Shown here: one piece after another, positions 17,385 to 24,437 of the stretch | Layout of the letters: each line of letters begins with the position of its first letter | How positions within the stretch are numbered: the first letter of the stretch is position 1 | Assembly: GCA_934358235.1 (NCBI GenBank) | Contig: CAKRKK010000012.1 | Location: forward strand, 1-24,516 | Length of the DNA: 24,516 nt | Direction of reading: 5' to 3' | From: an uncultured Lachnospira sp. | GTDB taxonomy: Bacteria > Bacillota > Clostridia > Lachnospirales > Lachnospiraceae | Notes under the pieces: model-generated | The model's database searches: none | What the model saw: the letters and a program-made list of their open reading frames with translations, nothing else | What the model was told of the DNA's origin: nothing | Translations under genes and position numbers: made by a program

Positions 17385-18515
17385 ATGGCTGATTATCAGC
17401 GTTTTGTCTCATACATTTATTCCTATCCCGGAGGTGTTCGGGATAAGAATATCGGCTTTGCCAAGGTAGAAATCAGGGCGGGTGAAATGCACCTTGATAT
17501 TAAGCTTAGAGGTGTGTATACAGATACACCTAAGATGTTTGGCGTACATATGCTTGTAGACAGGGATAAAGAGGTCCCCGGCAGATACAGGCTTATTAAA
17601 GCCGGTGACTGTATCGTGAACAATGGAATATCGTCCTACAAAGGCATATTTAATGCAGGTAATATAGATAATACGGGATATGCAGCAACAGATATATGTG
17701 GAATAGCCATTGCTAATAAGGATGATAGCTATTATAGAATGTTTTCTATGTGGGAGGATTATGACATCAATCCTGCGGTTGTAGAATTCGTAGAAGATAA
17801 GGCGGCTGGCAGGAAAAGCGTTTCGGATAAAGAGGGGATTGGTGAAAATGTTCCGGATAAAGAGGGTATCGGTGAAAATGCTCCGGATAAAGCAGGCAGT
17901 AGTGAAAACACCATGGATAAAGAGGTCAGCAGAGGAAGCACCTTAGATAAGGCGGTTGGCAGGGATAATGGTGAAAAGGAAGAAATACGTGCTATGGAGG
18001 GGGGAGTTGCTGCAGAAAATGTCATATCCGGCTGCTATGAAACAGGCGGCGTTCGTACAGCCGGAGTGACGCAATGCAAAAATATGTCACAGGAAACAGA
18101 TATTGCCGCAAAAAGAAAGAAATGTTGTAAGGAACGCCAGTATGTGGAATGTGACGACAAAGATAAGCTTTATAAGAAATTATATTGTAAGGCTGATTAT
18201 ATAGATGCATTTGACGATGACTACTTTTATGATTGCATAGAAGTAACACCGCAGATGTTATCAAAGCTGCCAATCAGGGACAAGGAAATAATAAATAACA
18301 GCTTTCTGATTCATGGATATTATAACTTCCATCACCTGTTGTTCGGAAGAGTGTGTGATAATGAAAATAATACTAATTACTTCATAGGAGTTCCGGGCAT
18401 GTACTGTAACAGGGAGCATTATATGGCGGCAATGTTTGGCTTTAATAACTTTAAAAAGAGCCACAGAAGTGATTACACTAATCCGTACTTTGGATACTGG
18501 TATCAGGAGATATAA
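17385..18515 (+). CDS. Uncharacterised Lachnospiraceae-type protein with decapeptide repeat linker
   Basis: This 376-residue protein lacks a signal peptide or membrane span. The N-terminal domain (about 1-135, MADYQRFVSYIYSYPGG, FAKVEIRAGEMHLDIKLRGV) and the C-terminal domain (about 280-376, ending PYFGYWYQEI) both recall hypothetical proteins common in Lachnospiraceae; the C-terminal part may be DUF6128, from memory. Between them lies a low-complexity linker of six 10-residue repeats starting DK (138-197) and a Cys/Lys-rich stretch (CKNMSQ, KKCCKERQYVEC). Function is unknown. Its aggagg is an ideal ribosome site but is buried in the preceding terminator hairpin, which suggests regulation at that point. 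The 3' end overlaps the convergent acetyltransferase gene by 13 bases. Confidence 0.75.
   Translation: MADYQRFVSYIYSYPGGVRDKNIGFAKVEIRAGEMHLDIKLRGVYTDTPKMFGVHMLVDRDKEVPGRYRLIKAGDCIVNNGISSYKGIFNAGNIDNTGYAATDICGIAIANKDDSYYRMFSMWEDYDINPAVVEFVEDKAAGRKSVSDKEGIGENVPDKEGIGENAPDKAGSSENTMDKEVSRGSTLDKAVGRDNGEKEEIRAMEGGVAAENVISGCYETGGVRTAGVTQCKNMSQETDIAAKRKKCCKERQYVECDDKDKLYKKLYCKADYIDAFDDDYFYDCIEVTPQMLSKLPIRDKEIINNSFLIHGYYNFHHLLFGRVCDNENNTNYFIGVPGMYCNREHYMAAMFGFNNFKKSHRSDYTNPYFGYWYQEI
17796..17975 (+). repeat. 30-bp in-frame tandem repeat, six degenerate units
   Basis: Six consecutive 30-base units, each starting gataa(a/g), encode DKxxxxxxxx decapeptides in the linker of the gene at 17385. Units 2 and 3 (DKEGIGENVP and DKEGIGENAP) are nearly identical, and the outer ones have diverged. 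Such arrays usually vary in copy number between strains. Confidence 0.85.
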
Positions 18516-19045
18516 ACAAAACGTCTATGATCCTGCCATACACCGTTCAATCGGGTATAAGAGTGAGCAATTCCTTCATCTATAAAACCAAACTTTTCCA
18601 TAAGATGAAGGGAAGCTTCATTATCTGGGTGAATATAACATTCGGTACGATGAAGTCCGAGGTCAGGAATAATGTATTCAAGGGCAGCAGCTATCATAAG
18701 CGATGCAAGACCTTCATTACGATGATACTCATCAGTTTTATAGCCCATATTGGCAGAGTAAGAAGAGCCTCTGCTGATGTGGGAGAAGGATAGTGAGCCA
18801 AGAATGTAATCAGGCTCCTTATTGTCAAGCAGAAAGAATCTTGCAAAATGCATGGAAAGGAGTCCTTTCATTTCAGCATCAAGCATGCGGCTTATAAAGC
18901 CTTCGGTATAGAAGGAAGAAGGCTTATCAGTTTCATAGGGCTCAAAATCCCTACGATTTCTGTAATAGAAGTCTAGTACATCTATCGTGTTATGGCTTGT
19001 AAGAACCTTAAGAGAGTATCTGCCAAGATTATATTCAAGCTTCAT
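18503..19045 (-). CDS. GNAT family N-acetyltransferase (RimJ/RimL type)
   Basis: This 180-residue single-domain GNAT protein has the acetyl-CoA-binding region in the pattern SANMGYKTDEYHRNEGLASLMIAAALEYI, followed by HRTECYIHPDNEASLHLMEKFGF, which is typical of RimJ/RimL-like enzymes acting on protein N-termini or small amines. The exact substrate cannot be told. It begins one base after the tadA stop region on the same strand (tadA ends at 19047), so the two are probably one operon. It converges on and overlaps the gene at 17385 by 13 bases. Confidence 0.88.
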   Translation of the reverse strand: MKLEYNLGRYSLKVLTSHNTIDVLDFYYRNRRDFEPYETDKPSSFYTEGFISRMLDAEMKGLLSMHFARFFLLDNKEPDYILGSLSFSHISRGSSYSANMGYKTDEYHRNEGLASLMIAAALEYIIPDLGLHRTECYIHPDNEASLHLMEKFGFIDEGIAHSYTRLNGVWQDHRRFVYIS

Positions 19046-19046
19046 G

Positions 19047-19643
19047 TTAATTCTCCTTCATAGCCTTTTTCTTCTGGCGCAGCTCCCTGAAAAATGTACT
19101 TAACATAGTTGAACATTCTTCGTCACATACACCACGTACAACCTCGGCCTGGTGATTAAACTGTGGCATATTAAGAAGATTGATTATTGAACCGGCACAG
19201 CCTGCCTTGGAATTCATAGAGCCTATGACAACGCGTGGAATACGTGCCTGTACAATAGCACCGGCACACATCTGGCAGGGTTCAAGAGTTACATATATGG
19301 AACAATCCTCAAGCCGCCAGTCATTCATATAACGGCTGGCTTTTTTAATTGCAGTTATTTCAGCATGTCCAAGCGTTGTTTTGTCAGTATTTCTTCTGTT
19401 GTATCCACGCCCAATTATTTTTCCATTGTATACAATTACACAGCCTATTGGCACCTCATCAAGTAAAGCAGCTTTCTTTGCCTGCTTGATGGCGAGCTTC
19501 ATATAGTGTATATCCTCTTTGGAATAATTAATGTTGTTATCGTAGCTGCTGTTATTATTAATGCTGTTATTATTAATGATATTATCATTAATGTTGTTAT
19601 CGTTAATGTTATTGTTATTGCTGTTATTGGTATTAATGTTCAT
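19047..19643 (-). CDS. tadA: tRNA-specific adenosine deaminase with Asn-rich N-terminal extension
   Basis: TadA converts A34 to inosine in the wobble position of tRNA-Arg (ACG). The zinc/catalytic residues are visible: His93 and Glu95 (GHAEITAI), and Cys123 and Cys126 (EPCQMCAGA). The C-terminal part (NHQAEVVRGV, FFRELRQKKK) closely follows Bacillus TadA. The first 40 residues are abnormal: 22 are Asn, with Ile, Asp and Ser as filler, encoded by an AT-rich low-complexity run. Family members start around the position of SKEDIHYM (41-48). The long start has AAGGA 12 bases upstream, rather far. Met48 has aaagagg 11 bases upstream but would cut the first helix slightly short. The true start is therefore uncertain, while the catalytic domain is intact. 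Confidence 0.92.
   Translation of the reverse strand: MNINTNNSNNNNINDNNINDNIINNNSINNNSSYDNNINYSKEDIHYMKLAIKQAKKAALLDEVPIGCVIVYNGKIIGRGYNRRNTDKTTLGHAEITAIKKASRYMNDWRLEDCSIYVTLEPCQMCAGAIVQARIPRVVIGSMNSKAGCAGSIINLLNMPQFNHQAEVVRGVCDEECSTMLSTFFRELRQKKKAMKEN
19524..19640 (-). repeat. Low-complexity AT-rich run encoding the poly-Asn-like TadA extension
   Basis: The region is made of variations on aataacaat-like triplets and encodes Asn/Ile/Asp-rich residues 2-40 of the tadA reading frame. It looks like slippage-driven expansion at the 5' end of the gene. Confidence 0.7.
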
Positions 19644-19737
19644 AGTATATATCGGTCCTTATTTCTACAATGCTTCTTTATATTTAATTACTATCTTATC
19701 ATGGTTGTAAAATGAATTCCATATGGAAATGATGGCT

Positions 19738-19797
19738 GTAAAAATGTTTGTAAAAATGTCTGTAAAAGTGTCTGCAAAAGTGTCTGTAAAATTCTTG
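19738..19797 (+). repeat. 12-bp tandem repeat, about five units
   Basis: Units start at 19738, 19750, 19762, 19774 and 19786 with the pattern gtaaaa(a/g)tgtct, and the last is partial. The array ends eight bases before the TTGACA of the promoter at 19805, so it lies in the upstream-control zone of the lipoprotein gene. No other gene is seen in 19644-19910. Confidence 0.85.
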
Positions 19798-19804
19798 AAA
19801 TACA

Positions 19805-19833
19805 TTGACATAGTTCTGATTATTGATTATATT
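19805..19833 (+). promoter_or_regulatory. Promoter of the small lipoprotein gene
   Basis: TTGACA (19805-19810), a 17-base spacer and TATATT (19828-19833) make a near-consensus sigma-A promoter, giving a leader of about 70 bases to the ATG at 19911. The 12-bp repeat array sits directly upstream. Confidence 0.7.
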
Positions 19834-19910
19834 TAGAATATATTAATATTAGAAAAAAACAATCTGATATTAACCTGATAATATGAGTTTATAGAAGGGA
19901 AAGGTGACTA

Positions 19911-20312
19911 ATGAAGAAGGTTGTAAGCATAATGTTATGTATTATGGTGGTATTTAGTTTAAGTGCCTGCCAGGGAAAGGTGAATAAGGCTAAGACACAA
20001 GAGGTTGAATCATCAATGTATTCACAGGAGGATATAAATCAGGCAATAGAAACTATAAAGAATGACTTTAAGAGTGGATGGAAGGGCTGCACGCTTCAGG
20101 AAATCTATTATGCAGGGGATGATTATAGTGAAAGCCATAAGGATTGGGCTGCAAGGAATAATGCGGATGAGGTTATTGTGCTGTTATCGAACTTTAAGAC
20201 AGGCTCCTTTTGCTCACAAGCACTTAATAAGAATAGTACCTATTCCAGATACAACTGGATACTGGTAAGGTCAGAGGGAGAACAATGGAAACGTGTAGAT
20301 AATGGATATTAA
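19911..20312 (+). CDS. Small uncharacterised lipoprotein
   Basis: This 133-residue protein has a textbook lipoprotein signal: basic MKK, a hydrophobic core, and the lipobox LSAC with Cys20 as lipidation site. The mature part is small, acidic to neutral, with two further Cys (CTLQEIYYAGDD and SFCSQAL) that could form a disulfide outside the cell. It ends RSEGEQWKRVDNGY. It resembles small clostridial lipoproteins of unknown role; I cannot name the family with confidence. A clear aaggtg site lies six bases before the ATG, and it has its own promoter. Confidence 0.8.
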   Translation: MKKVVSIMLCIMVVFSLSACQGKVNKAKTQEVESSMYSQEDINQAIETIKNDFKSGWKGCTLQEIYYAGDDYSESHKDWAARNNADEVIVLLSNFKTGSFCSQALNKNSTYSRYNWILVRSEGEQWKRVDNGY

Positions 20313-20347
20313 TGCATTTTTATACAATACATTGCTATGCACATTAA

Positions 20348-20383
20348 AATGTATATACATTATTGCTGGTTTAGGTGTATAAT
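20348..20383 (+). promoter_or_regulatory. Candidate promoter with palindromic operator before the HD-domain gene
   Basis: A perfect 14-base palindrome, aatgtatatacatt (20348-20361), covers the place of a weak -35 box, 17 bases before TATAAT (20378-20383). The -10 box is perfect while the -35 (atacat) is poor. A dimeric regulator at the palindrome could control this promoter. Confidence 0.35.
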
Positions 20384-20446
20384 AACAAAGCATTCTTGTT
20401 ATGAGAATAATTGAATAAATCAGACATAATGGAGGCTTGATAAAAT

Positions 20447-21037
20447 ATGGAACATATATCCAGAGATGAAGCATTTGCATTACTAAAGAAGTACAACAAG
20501 GATCCTTTTCATATCCAGCATGCGCTTACAGTAGAGGCAGTTATGAGATGGTATGCAAAGGAGCTTGGATATTCAGAGGATGAAGAATACTGGGGTATCG
20601 TAGGTCTTCTTCACGATATAGACTTTGAGTTATATCCTGACGAGCATTGCATAAAGGCGCCAGAGCTTTTAAGAGAGGGCGGAGTGTCTGAGGATATTAT
20701 TCATGGAGTTGTATCACATGGCTATGGAATAACTGTTGATGTGGCACCTGAGACAGAGCTGGAAAAGGTGCTTTTTGCAGCAGATGAGCTTACAGGTCTT
20801 ATATGGGCAGCAGCGCTTATGAGACCATCTAAGAGCACTAAGGATATGGAGCTTAAGTCCTTAAAGAAAAAGTATAAGAGTAAGGGCTTTGCTGCTGGCT
20901 GTTCAAGAGAGGTAATAGAGCGTGGTGCCGACCAGCTTGGCTGGGAGCTTGAAAAGCTGCTTACCATGACATTACAGGCAATGGCAGCATCAGAGGATAT
21001 TATCAATGCAGAGATGGAAGCTGAAACAGCACAATAG
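20447..21037 (+). CDS. HD-domain phosphohydrolase-like protein
   Basis: This 196-residue cytoplasmic protein has the HD superfamily metal ligands in order: His25 (FHIQHALTVE), His56-Asp57 (GLLHDIDFE) and Asp113 (FAADELTGL), with His91 (SHGYG) between. Members hydrolyse phosphoester bonds in nucleotides or related compounds. This subgroup is commonly annotated only as HD-domain protein, and the substrate is unknown. The ggagg at 20431-20435, eleven bases before the ATG, is somewhat far but strong. The flavodoxin-like gene follows after 125 bases with no terminator evident. Confidence 0.88.
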   Translation: MEHISRDEAFALLKKYNKDPFHIQHALTVEAVMRWYAKELGYSEDEEYWGIVGLLHDIDFELYPDEHCIKAPELLREGGVSEDIIHGVVSHGYGITVDVAPETELEKVLFAADELTGLIWAAALMRPSKSTKDMELKSLKKKYKSKGFAAGCSREVIERGADQLGWELEKLLTMTLQAMAASEDIINAEMEAETAQ

Positions 21038-21162
21038 CCTGTTGGAATTGACATGATGCTTGATATGGCTGTGGGACAGGCAGTATACCTTGGCAGAGGA
21101 AGAAGGTTTTCAAGTTCATATACTATAAACAAAAATTATACATCAGGAAAGGACAGAGAATA

Positions 21163-21744
21163 ATGAAGGTTTTATTAATAAATGGCAGCAGAAGAGATGC
21201 AGGCTGTACATATACAGCACTTTCAGAGGCAGCAAAGGCTATTGAAGGCGAAGGCGTAGAGACTGAGATTATAAGTGTAGGAAGCAGAGTACTTAAGGGA
21301 GAAGTTGAAGAGGCAGTAAAAGAGGCTGGTGAAAAGGTTAAAGCAGCAGATGGCATTATAGTAGGTTCTCCTGTATATTATGCATCAGCAAGTGGAGAGA
21401 TTATGATGTTTCTTGACAGGTTCTTTGGAGCCTTTGGAGCAGATATGAAGTACAAGCCAGCTTCAGCAGTAGCCTCAGCACGTAGAGGTGGTACAACATC
21501 TACTATAGATGATCTTAATAAGTATTTCCAGATTAACCAGATGCCAGTAGTATCATCCAACTATTGGAATATAGTACATGGCAATACACCAGAAGAGGTT
21601 GTTAAGGATGAAGAAGGCATGCAGACTATGCGACTTCTTGGAAAGAATATGGCGTGGTTAGTAAAGTCTATTGACGCTGCAAAGAAGCAGGGAATAGAGC
21701 TTCCTTGTGCAGAAGAGAAGATTAAGACGAATTTTATTAGATAA
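21163..21744 (+). CDS. Flavodoxin/NADPH-dependent FMN reductase family protein
   Basis: This 193-residue protein has the flavodoxin-like fold: MKVLLINGSRRDAGCTYTAL (1-20), with the FMN phosphate loop GSRRDAGCT, and GSPVYYASASGEIMMFLDRF (about 68-87), typical of iron-sulfur flavoprotein and NADPH-dependent FMN reductase relatives. The CxxCxxC motif of true iron-sulfur flavoproteins is absent, so it probably binds only FMN. It is likely a cytoplasmic electron-transfer or quinone/azo-type reductase; the substrate is unknown. An aggaaagga site precedes the ATG. Confidence 0.88.
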   Translation: MKVLLINGSRRDAGCTYTALSEAAKAIEGEGVETEIISVGSRVLKGEVEEAVKEAGEKVKAADGIIVGSPVYYASASGEIMMFLDRFFGAFGADMKYKPASAVASARRGGTTSTIDDLNKYFQINQMPVVSSNYWNIVHGNTPEEVVKDEEGMQTMRLLGKNMAWLVKSIDAAKKQGIELPCAEEKIKTNFIR

Positions 21745-21822
21745 TATTCATAAATAGCTGTTTGGAATTATTCTGTCTGTTGATAGTTAAAGTACAGCTT
21801 TTACACACTTTTCTAAAAACGA

Positions 21823-21852
21823 TTGACAGAATTAATAGTAAACATATATAAT
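21823..21852 (+). promoter_or_regulatory. Consensus promoter of the SRP RNA gene
   Basis: TTGACA (21823-21828), an 18-base spacer and TATAAT (21847-21852). Both hexamers are perfect. The expected transcription start falls at about 21859-21860, exactly where the SRP RNA end helix begins. Confidence 0.88.
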
Positions 21853-21859
21853 AAAATAA

Positions 21860-22122
21860 CCGTGCAGCCGGGGAGTTAGCGGCACCTTGTACCTGCAATC
21901 CGCTATAGCAGGGGTGATGTTCGGCAGAGGGCGAGATTTTATGGAGCCGCCCGGTATAAGTGGTGATGACATTTGGGTCTTTCGCAACAGAAATTCATGA
22001 ACCATGTCAGGTCAGGAATGAAGCAGCATTAAGTGAAACCTTCTGTGTGCCGGAAGGCAGCCTGGATCGAGCTAACTGTATCGGTAACGTCTGTGGATGA
22101 TCATTCGAAGCCGAACGCACGG
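21860..22122 (+). ncRNA. ffs: Signal recognition particle RNA, large Gram-positive type (6S-like scRNA)
   Basis: This RNA of about 263 bases is the length of Bacillus scRNA. The ends pair (ccgtgc at 21860 with gcacgg at 22117-22122). The 5' part has the Alu-domain features, including cctgcaatccgctatagcagg near 21890-21911. The S domain carries the highly conserved Ffh-binding hairpin: gtcaggtc at 22006-22013, a GGAA tetraloop at 22015-22018, and gaagcagc at 22020-22027. The tetraloop is closed by an A-U pair where many bacteria have C-G. The RNA works with Ffh and FtsY in co-translational membrane targeting. The position before dnaX is the usual Firmicute arrangement. Confidence 0.95.
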
Positions 22123-22144
22123 TATTTTGCGCGAGTAACGATGA

Positions 22145-22205
22145 GAATATATTTGCATAAAGCCATTCCCTGCTAGCAGGGGAATGGCTTTATGCAAATA
22201 TATTC
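22145..22205. repeat. 61-bp near-perfect inverted repeat (possible terminator of the SRP RNA)
   Basis: The arms 22145-22169 and 22181-22205 are perfect complements over 25 bases, and the centre (ctgctagcag) continues the pairing with one bulge. It starts 22 bases after the SRP RNA. The inner part could stop transcription, but there is no T-run after the hairpin, only ttt within the arm. A 15-base flank at 22129-22143 (gcgcgagtaacgatg) is in turn mostly complementary to catcgttacgaggcgc at 22250-22265, which makes a larger nested palindrome. Confidence 0.85.
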
Positions 22206-22217
22206 GAGGAGCACCGC

Positions 22218-22375
22218 GACAGCGAAGGAATCGAAAGATTACTTCGCGGCATCGTTACGAGGCGCAAAGCAGGAGAAGAGAGACAGCGAAGGAATCGGTA
22301 GATTACTTCGCGGCATCGTTACGAGGCGCAAAGCAGGAGAAGAGAGACAGAGAAGGAATCGAAAGATTACTTCGC
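22218..22375. repeat. 64-bp tandem repeat, two and a half copies
   Basis: Copies start at 22218, 22282 and 22346 (gacagcgaaggaatcg / gacagagaaggaatcg), giving a strict 64-base period. The third copy stops at 22375. Each unit carries an internal hairpin in which gcgaag pairs with cttcgc and, past one mismatch, aatc pairs with gatt around a gaaa loop (ggta in copy 2). As 64 is not a multiple of three and reading frames shift between copies, it is not coding. It fills the gap between the inverted repeat and dnaX and is likely part of a dispersed intergenic repeat family. Confidence 0.88.
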
Positions 22376-22404
22376 TGGAGTACGGTAGAAAGGAAGTTCG
22401 TTGT

Positions 22405-24087
22405 ATGTCATATCAGGCATTGTATAGAAAGTGGCGGCCGGATAACTTTGAAGATGTCAAAGGTCAGGACCATATAGTTACAACTTTAAAGAACCAGATT
22501 AATGCCGACAGAATAGGGCATGCATACCTGTTCTGCGGAACCAGGGGTACAGGTAAGACAAGTGTGGCAAAGATATTTGCCAAGGCAGTAAACTGCGAAC
22601 ATCCGGTGAACGGAAGCCCTTGTGGGGAATGCCCTACGTGTAAGGCGATATCAGCAGGCGTTTCCATGAATGTAATAGAGATAGATGCAGCCTCGAATAA
22701 TGGTGTTGATAATATAAGGGAAATAAGGGATGAAGTACAGTATTCCCCAACAGAAGGAAAGTATAAGGTATACATCATTGATGAGGTTCATATGCTTTCT
22801 ACGGGAGCCTTCAACGCCCTTTTAAAGACATTGGAAGAACCTCCGGCATATGTTATATTTATATTGGCAACAACAGAGGTTGCAAAGATACCTATAACAA
22901 TTATGTCCAGGTGTCAAAGATATGACTTTCATAGAATATCCATAGAAACAATAGCAGACAGACTTTCAGAGCTGATGAAGGCTGAGAATATAGTTGTTGA
23001 GGATAAGGCTGTCAGGTATGTGGCTAAGGCTGCAGATGGTTCAATGAGAGATGCATTAAGCCTTCTTGACCAGTGCATAGCATTTCATCTTGGGGAAGAG
23101 CTCAAGTATGATGATGTTTTAGATGTGCTGGGTGCAGTAGATACATCTATATTTGATAACATGTATAAGACAATCAACCAGAATGATGTAGCACGTTGTA
23201 TGAGCCTTATGGAAGATATCATTATGCAGGGACGCGATTTGTCGCAGTTTGTTACAGACTTTATATGGTATCTTAGAAACCTGCTGCTTATCAAGACAAC
23301 AAAGGATATAGATAAAATAGAGGATGTAATAGAAGTTTCTAAGGATAATATCAGGGATATGACAGAGGCAGCGAAGGAAGCGGATGTAGATACACTTATG
23401 CGGCATATAAGGGTGCTATCAGAGCTTTCTAATGATATGAAAACCTCTACCCAGAAGAGAGTTAAGGCAGAAGTTACATTTATAAAGCTTATGAGGCCGG
23501 CCATGGAGCAGCCAAAGGATATGACAGAGCTTGCAGGCCGTATCAACACATTAGAAACACAGTTAAATGATGCGCTACAGATTATAGATAAGATAAAAGC
23601 AGGTGAGCTTGTACCAGCAGGAATGATGAATGCTTCAGGAAATGCATCCTTTCTGCAGGCTGGAATGAAGGAAGGCACTACATTGGCAGATGTAGCTGGA
23701 GGTCTGACAGAAGATGAACCTGTAATCCGCAGAAGCTATGATGCAGTTACTGATGATATAAAGCAGATTGCGGCACAATGGAATGCAATAATAGCCTCAA
23801 TAGAGGATGCTCTGCTTTTAAATCTGTTAAAACAGGCATATGTTACAGTAACTGAGGATGGAAATAGTCTTGAGATTATGATAAAATCACTAAGTGGCTA
23901 TAATGTAATAAGCCGGGAAGAAACAGTAACTAAGTTAGAAGAGCTTATTGAGGAAAGAACAGGTATATCAGTAAGAATAATTGTTACAAAGATAGATGAG
24001 GATGAAGATTTTAACAAGCGTTATGTAGCACTTGAGGAGCTTGTTGGGATGAATATAGAAATAGATGATAAGGAGGAATTTATATAA
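22405..24087 (+). CDS. dnaX: DNA polymerase III subunits gamma/tau
   Basis: This is the AAA+ clamp-loader ATPase of the replisome, 560 residues from the chosen start. MSYQALYRKWRPDNFEDVKGQ is the classic N-terminus, so the open frame reaching back to 22192 is repeat DNA and not part of the protein. Motifs are Walker A GTRGTGKT (45-52), the zinc module Cys64/Cys73/Cys76/Cys79, Walker B IIDEVHML (124-131) and the sensor/arginine-finger SRC (168-170). Domain III (about 245-365) gives oligomerisation, and the tau-specific C-terminus (about 370-560) follows. No obvious slippery A-run for a programmed gamma frameshift was noticed. An aaaggaag at about 22389-22396 serves the start. The stop overlaps the ybaB start by one base (TAATG). 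Confidence 0.96.
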   Translation: MSYQALYRKWRPDNFEDVKGQDHIVTTLKNQINADRIGHAYLFCGTRGTGKTSVAKIFAKAVNCEHPVNGSPCGECPTCKAISAGVSMNVIEIDAASNNGVDNIREIRDEVQYSPTEGKYKVYIIDEVHMLSTGAFNALLKTLEEPPAYVIFILATTEVAKIPITIMSRCQRYDFHRISIETIADRLSELMKAENIVVEDKAVRYVAKAADGSMRDALSLLDQCIAFHLGEELKYDDVLDVLGAVDTSIFDNMYKTINQNDVARCMSLMEDIIMQGRDLSQFVTDFIWYLRNLLLIKTTKDIDKIEDVIEVSKDNIRDMTEAAKEADVDTLMRHIRVLSELSNDMKTSTQKRVKAEVTFIKLMRPAMEQPKDMTELAGRINTLETQLNDALQIIDKIKAGELVPAGMMNASGNASFLQAGMKEGTTLADVAGGLTEDEPVIRRSYDAVTDDIKQIAAQWNAIIASIEDALLLNLLKQAYVTVTEDGNSLEIMIKSLSGYNVISREETVTKLEELIEERTGISVRIIVTKIDEDEDFNKRYVALEELVGMNIEIDDKEEFI

Positions 24088-24437
24088 TGGCTAAAAGAGG
24101 TGGATTTCCAGGAGGAATGCCTGGTAATATGAATAATCTTATGAAACAGGCACAGAGAATGCAAAGACAGATGGAGGAGCAGCAGGCTGCACTTGAAACA
24201 AAGGAATTCACAGCAACAGCAGGTGGTGGTGTTGTTGAGGTTACTGTTACAGGTAAGAGAGAAGTAACAAAGGTAAAGATTGATCCTGAAGCAGTTGATC
24301 CAGAGGATGTAGAAATGTTAGAGGACTTAATAGTTGCAGCAACTAACGAAGCTCTTCGTAAGTGTGAAGAAGAATCCCAGGCTTCTATGTCTAAGATAAC
24401 AGGCAGTCTTTCAGGACTTGGTGGAGGCCTTTTCTAA
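24087..24437 (+). CDS. ybaB: YbaB/EbfC family nucleoid-associated protein
   Basis: This small 116-residue protein has a Gly/Met-rich start (MAKRGGFPGGMPGNMNNLMKQAQRMQ), a coiled-coil helix (about 17-40) and the conserved core FTATAGGGVVEVTVTGKREVTKVKIDPEAVDPEDVEMLEDLIVAATNEA. The family binds DNA as a dimer and coats the nucleoid. It is translationally coupled to dnaX and recR by TAATG overlaps on both sides, with a strong aaggagg before the start. This is the standard dnaX-ybaB-recR order. Confidence 0.95.
   Translation: MAKRGGFPGGMPGNMNNLMKQAQRMQRQMEEQQAALETKEFTATAGGGVVEVTVTGKREVTKVKIDPEAVDPEDVEMLEDLIVAATNEALRKCEEESQASMSKITGSLSGLGGGLF

Noticed and set aside
19506..19715. Hydrophobic Val/Ile-rich 69-codon ORF opposite tadA
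   Set aside because: It is the antisense reading of the Asn-rich run, starts with GTG and lacks a ribosome site.
19723..19836. 37-codon ORF with VKMS/VKVS repeats
   Set aside because: It is a by-product of the 12-base repeat, overlaps the promoter at 19805-19833 and has no ribosome site.
21745..21815. Terminator after the flavodoxin-like gene (agctgt ... acagct tttt)
   Set aside because: Only a 6-bp stem with a loop near 30 bases; too weak to call.
22218..22375. CRISPR-like array
   Set aside because: The 64-base units are contiguous, with no unique spacers and only 2.5 copies, and no cas genes are present.
22192..22404. N-terminal extension of dnaX
   Set aside because: It runs through out-of-phase 64-bp repeats and the inverted repeat; the canonical DnaX start with its ribosome site is at 22405.
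22184..22477. Separate 97-codon ORF in another frame
   Set aside because: It is composed of the tandem repeat DNA and then runs out of frame into dnaX; no plausible product.
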